From Saccharothrix ecbatanensis (GTDB lineage: Bacteria; Actinomycetota; Actinomycetes; Mycobacteriales; Pseudonocardiaceae), in contig NZ_JACHMO010000001.1 of assembly GCF_014205015.1 (NCBI RefSeq), positions 1,178,001 to 1,242,000 of the forward strand: a stretch of DNA of 64,000 bases. The letters run 5' to 3'. Shown one piece after another: positions 60,330-64,000 of the stretch. The first letter of the stretch is position 1. Every line of letters begins with the position of its first letter. A program made the position numbers and the translations under genes. The notes under the pieces are model-generated. The model had not been told where the DNA came from. It did no database searches and worked only from the letters and a program-made list of their open reading frames with translations.

Positions 60330-60416
60330 TCACCGCCCGTTCGATCAGCGTCCGCAGTGTCTTGACGACTGGCCACTATTGCTTCAGTGAAAGGTAAAAC
60401 AAGCACTGGGGCATTC

Positions 60417-60806
60417 CTAGGCCCGGAACAGTTCCCAGCGGGGCATTAGCGCGAAGACGAAGAGGCCCACCCAGACCACCCGGCCGGCGGTGACCAGGCC
60501 TGACACTTCGCCTGCCACCGATCCGACCAGTCCGACGACGACACTGATCAGAAGCAGTGACAGGCCCCACCGCTGCCACAGCCACAGCCCCGTCAAGCCG
60601 ATCGCCTCACCCAGCAACCCCAGGATCAGCAGCGCCACCGGGATGGGCAGCGTCCGCCCGTTGTCCAGTTCCTGGATGGCATGAACGACCAACATCACCC
60701 CGACCGCGAGCGCCCCGATGCTGTAGACCACCAGCCACGCCGTCAGCACGAACCCGCGCCCGGAAGGCTTCTCGACCACGCTTCCGCCCATTGCCACCCT
60801 GTCCAT
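60417..60806 (-). CDS. Small polytopic membrane protein
   Basis: A 129-residue protein with four hydrophobic helices: LTAWLVVYSIGALAVGVMLV, IPVALLILGLLGEAIGLTGL, a following one, and the C-terminal VVWVGLFVFAL. The start is the ATG at 60806 with GGAG 6 bases upstream; an ATG at 60791 is an alternative. No family recognised. It stands between unrelated genes. Confidence 0.55.
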   Translation of the reverse strand: MDRVAMGGSVVEKPSGRGFVLTAWLVVYSIGALAVGVMLVVHAIQELDNGRTLPIPVALLILGLLGEAIGLTGLWLWQRWGLSLLLISVVVGLVGSVAGEVSGLVTAGRVVWVGLFVFALMPRWELFRA

Positions 60807-60967
60807 CCGGATCTCCGACGCGCCTACGACGCACCCGGGACCGCAACAGGTTCCCCGACGAAACCCGAATTGCCCGGAACGGAGCAACACCGGTGACGAC
60901 CACCAGGCCGGCGGGAACCTGAGGGCTCCCGCCGACCGAGGTGATCAGGCGGTGGTGCAGGTTGGTG

Positions 60968-63900
60968 TTATTCCGGTGCGATGGAAGTCGGACTTGACGG
61001 AGTGCCCGCCCGGTGGCTTTCCGGTGGGCCCAGGTAGCTGTACTTGAGGCCGCCGGTGTCGACCACGAGGTTCTGTAGCACCACGGTGGGGTCGACCACC
61101 CAGAACTTCAGGGTGTGCACGCCGGGGGACGTGACGTTGAACGTGGTGGCGGTGCGGTTGACCGCTTCCAGCGCGTTGACCTCCCAGCCCTTGTTCATGG
61201 TCGTGTCATCGGCACGGGTGGCGGTGGTGATGTTGACCGTCTGGGGTGCCTGGTCGTCGATGGACATGGCGTACTTGACGCCGTCACCGGGCCGCACGTT
61301 GTTGCGCGGTGAGAGGTAGGCCCACACGGTGACCGGTCCGGTCGTGGTCAGGTTGACCTTGTACTCCAACCGCGGCCCGTCACCGCCTGGGGTCTGGTTG
61401 GGGGCGGTCACGGGGTTGGGCTGCATGCCGGAACCGGTGCGGCCGATGTCGGGGATGTGCGACCACGAGACGCCGTTGGCGTTGACGGCTTGGGTGTAGT
61501 GGTCGGCTTCGATGGAGACGTAGCCGTTGGCCTCCACGAACCCGTCAGCGGGAACCTCGGTCGGCTTGTTCACCACGGCCTGCACGGTGACGGTGCGGCC
61601 GGCGCCGGTGACGGTGATGGGTACGGTGGTCTTGCCGGTGGGTGCCTTGGTCCAGTCGACCCGCAGGGTGGCGCGGGCCTGTTGCGTCACGGTGCCGGCG
61701 GTGTCGGTGGCGGTCAGCCACGGCACGGACGGCGTGATCCGGTAGTCGAACGGGGTGGTGCCCCGGTTGAACACCTCGATGTGTTGGGCGGGTGAGGTCT
61801 GGTAGGGGCTGAACTCGGGCAGCACGGGCTGGTCGGTGGTGTTGGGCCACCAGTTGAGCGAGCCGTCGATGGCCACGCCCATCTCCGCCGTGGTCGGGAC
61901 GGTGATGCGTTGCAGGGCGGGGTAGATCTGGTCGGGTGCGGGTGGTTCCTGCCAGCTGGCGTTGTTGCCGTAGCGGGCCTTGTCGCCGTAGCCGAACTTG
62001 GTCTGGGTCTGCCAGCCGGTCCACTTACCGCCGGCGAGGGTGGTGTTGTAGTGGTTCGACATGGCCACGTCGTCGGCGAGGCGTGCTTCGGCCGTGGCGG
62101 CGAGGTCGTTGGTGGCGGCGCGTCCCTGGGTGGCGTACCAGCGGTTGACGAACTGCGCCCGGCGCAGTTCGTACATGTTGGCGGTGGCCTTGGTCGCGTA
62201 CAGCACGAGTTGGTAGTAGGCGTCGCGGTCGGCGGTCGGCAGGGTCTGGTTCACCGCCTCGGCCTTCGCCGCGAGCTCCCGCCACTCGGCGGTGACCCGG
62301 TCGAGCTCGCCGTAGTTCTCGATGCTGTACGGCGTCATCGCGTCGTCGGTGCCGTAGGTGCCGTTGGCGTTGCGGTTGTAGCGCCGGTTGGTGGCCTCGG
62401 GCTTGCGCCGCGCCTGCAACTGCCCATAGGAGTGCAGGACCTCGGCGATCCCCGGCGCGGCCTGGTTGCCGAAGTTCTGGGCGGCGTACTTCCGGGTCCA
62501 GTCGTCGATGCCGTCGGCGGGGATGGAGGACGGGTTCCAGGCGTAGTCGAGGAAGAACTGGGTGGGTGCTTCCTCGTTCTTGAGGTCGCCGACGTTGACC
62601 ACCCACAGCCGGTCGATGCCGGACTTGTAGGAGAGGTTGAGCTGTTCGCGGGTGTTGGCCAGGTTGATCGTGTCGACCCACTTGTAGTTGCGGCCGCCGC
62701 CGACGTAATCGAAGTGGTAGTACAGGCCGTAGCCGCCGGCGCGTGGCGGCAGGGAGGCGTCGGGGACCTTGCGCATGTTGCCCCAGTTGTCGTCCGCGAA
62801 GACCACGGTGACGTCGTCGGGCGGGCGCATGCCGGCGTCCCAGTACTGCTGGACTTCCTTGTAGAGCGTGAAGACCTGTGGGATCTCGGTGATCGGCTTG
62901 GTGGTCTCCTCGTCGAGGATGCGCCGTTGGTCGGCGATGATCTGTTCCATGACGTCGCGGCCGGCGTCGGGGTTGGGGCGGTCGCCGTCGCCGCGCATGC
63001 CGAGGGTGACCACGCCCTCGAAGTCCTCCTGCTCCATGCGCTTGACGCCGTCACGCCAGTACTGCTGGAGCGCTGCCTTGTTGGTGGTGTAGCTCCAGTC
63101 GCCGTTGCCGCCGTAGGGGTCGGTGTCGGGCTTGGCGTGCCGGACCCACTCCTCGATGCCGCGCATCATCGGCGCTTCGTGCGAGGTGCCCATCACGACG
63201 CCGTACCGGCTTGCGGTGGCGTGGTTCTGCGGGTCGTCCTCGGCGAAAGCCCTACCCCACACCGTCGGCCACAGGTAGTTGGCCTTGAGCCGCAACATGG
63301 CCTCGAAGACCTTCTCGTAGTACTTGTGGTTCAGGCCGTAGGGGAAACCGGGCGCCAGACCCGGGCCGAAGGTCCTGGGGGCCCAGTTGCCGGTGGAGGG
63401 GTTCTCGTCGTTGATGAACACGCCCCGGTACTTCACCGCCGGCGTGCCCTGGGTGTGACGGCCGGGTCGGACGTACACGGCGCTGTGCTTGCGCGCGGGC
63501 ACGTCGTCGAAGTAGTGCCACGGGGACACGCCGATGCGGCGGGAGAGGTCGTAGACCCCGAAGATCGTGCCGCGCTGGTCGCTGCCGGCGATCACCAGGG
63601 CACGGCGCACGCCGGGCAGCGGGTTGTTCACCACCTGCTGCAGCGAGGTCTCCCACTTGCCTCGGATGCCCTCGACGTCCAGCTTGCCGTTGGACACCAG
63701 TCGGTCGATGAGCGCGCTGCGCCCGATCGTGCCGACCAGGACCGGTTCGCCGGAGGTGGGGACGGTGGTGGACACGGTCGGCTGGACGTCGGTGACGCGC
63801 TTGACGTCGTCACGCAGGTCGCCCACCACCCGCACGACACCGGCGTGGTCACCGCCGTCCACGAACAGCGGTGCCGCCTTGCCGTTCGCGGCGAGCGTGA

Positions 63901-64000
63901 AACCGCCGCCGACCGGGCTGAACGAGACGTACTCGCCGTCGGGGGCCGCCGCCGCCTCCGGTGCCTGCGCGGCGATGAGCACCGGCGGTATCACCGCTGT
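60968..64000 (-). CDS. GH115 alpha-glucuronidase-like enzyme, 5' end beyond the window
   Basis: At least 1008 residues, reading in from the right edge. The visible N-terminus (PPVLIAAQAPEAAAA) is the end of a signal peptide, so only a few codons are missing. A GH115 N-terminal domain leads to the catalytic barrel with WGRAFAEDDPQNHATASRYG, GTSHEAPMMRG and VVTLGMRGDGD, all typical. The C-terminal domain (about 800-1000) is a beta-sandwich (DGFVEANGYVSIEADHYTQA). GH115 enzymes remove 4-O-methyl-glucuronic acid from xylan. It fits the plant-polymer theme at 26-37 kb. No CebR-type box can be checked since the promoter is outside. Confidence 0.9.
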   Translation of the reverse strand, partial: TAVIPPVLIAAQAPEAAAAPDGEYVSFSPVGGGFTLAANGKAAPLFVDGGDHAGVVRVVGDLRDDVKRVTDVQPTVSTTVPTSGEPVLVGTIGRSALIDRLVSNGKLDVEGIRGKWETSLQQVVNNPLPGVRRALVIAGSDQRGTIFGVYDLSRRIGVSPWHYFDDVPARKHSAVYVRPGRHTQGTPAVKYRGVFINDENPSTGNWAPRTFGPGLAPGFPYGLNHKYYEKVFEAMLRLKANYLWPTVWGRAFAEDDPQNHATASRYGVVMGTSHEAPMMRGIEEWVRHAKPDTDPYGGNGDWSYTTNKAALQQYWRDGVKRMEQEDFEGVVTLGMRGDGDRPNPDAGRDVMEQIIADQRRILDEETTKPITEIPQVFTLYKEVQQYWDAGMRPPDDVTVVFADDNWGNMRKVPDASLPPRAGGYGLYYHFDYVGGGRNYKWVDTINLANTREQLNLSYKSGIDRLWVVNVGDLKNEEAPTQFFLDYAWNPSSIPADGIDDWTRKYAAQNFGNQAAPGIAEVLHSYGQLQARRKPEATNRRYNRNANGTYGTDDAMTPYSIENYGELDRVTAEWRELAAKAEAVNQTLPTADRDAYYQLVLYATKATANMYELRRAQFVNRWYATQGRAATNDLAATAEARLADDVAMSNHYNTTLAGGKWTGWQTQTKFGYGDKARYGNNASWQEPPAPDQIYPALQRITVPTTAEMGVAIDGSLNWWPNTTDQPVLPEFSPYQTSPAQHIEVFNRGTTPFDYRITPSVPWLTATDTAGTVTQQARATLRVDWTKAPTGKTTVPITVTGAGRTVTVQAVVNKPTEVPADGFVEANGYVSIEADHYTQAVNANGVSWSHIPDIGRTGSGMQPNPVTAPNQTPGGDGPRLEYKVNLTTTGPVTVWAYLSPRNNVRPGDGVKYAMSIDDQAPQTVNITTATRADDTTMNKGWEVNALEAVNRTATTFNVTSPGVHTLKFWVVDPTVVLQNLVVDTGGLKYSYLGPPESHRAGTPSSPTSIAPE

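Noticed and set aside
1..64000. tRNA, rRNA, CRISPR arrays or a replication origin
   Set aside because: None seen on reading; no clover-leaf-like sequence with a CCA-type end or repeated DnaA boxes was noticed.

Overview
This window is high-GC actinobacterial DNA. It has many GTG starts, purine-rich ribosome binding sites, 4-base ATGA/GTGA gene overlaps, and protein families typical of filamentous actinomycetes: LAL and PadR regulators, an EACC1-caspase pair, Tat-exported hydrolases, and LacI-type sugar operators. A member of Pseudonocardiaceae is my best guess, by inference only. Rare TTA leucine codons in a caspase, a LAL regulator and a secreted protease fit a sporulating organism with bldA-type control.

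Layout. 0-17 kb mixes live genes with decayed ones. The remnants are a DUF732 lipoprotein, an AfsR/LuxR-type ATPase tail, a UvrD-like helicase piece, a transposition accessory piece, a symporter tail, a frameshifted integrase and an IS630 scrap. Between them lie an EACC1-caspase module, two related membrane proteins, a GH99/WbsX-like secreted glycosidase, a PadR-membrane protein pair, a PhoD phosphatase, and an ECF sigma-ABC transporter operon whose four main genes are joined by 4-base overlaps. 16-26 kb holds a TPR-like protein, a LysR regulator divergent from two NAD(P)-binding redox genes, a CHAT protease with a co-translated partner, and a large membrane protein with an Ala/Glu/Pro-rich tail. 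26-37 kb is a secreted depolymerase region: GH30, a LAL regulator, a subtilisin with two PKD domains, then GH26-CBM2 and GH6-CBM2 genes, each behind an identical CebR-type palindrome. The GH6 gene carries an apparent single-base frameshift.

37-39 kb has a GlxA-type regulator divergent from a cysteine hydrolase. 39.2-58.5 kb looks like an unusual biosynthetic gene cluster. It contains a KAS III-fold protein lacking all three catalytic residues, a CrtI-like FAD oxidoreductase, two P450s with a half-deleted Rieske gene behind them, two double-SnoaL proteins (one exported), a methyltransferase, an FAD monooxygenase, MMPL and MFS exporters, and on the other strand a second MFS, a carboxylesterase and a condensation-ACP didomain. 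Four plus-strand transcription units of the cluster each start behind the same motif, TGTATC-N17-GATCT(A/G), with exactly 17 bp spacing. No PKS, NRPS module or terpene synthase is visible, so the product cannot be named. This cluster and its motif are the best candidate here for an undescribed system.

58.5-64 kb holds a HEAT-like small protein, an ankyrin remnant, two small membrane proteins and a GH115 alpha-glucuronidase that runs off the right edge. I saw no tRNA, rRNA or CRISPR array.
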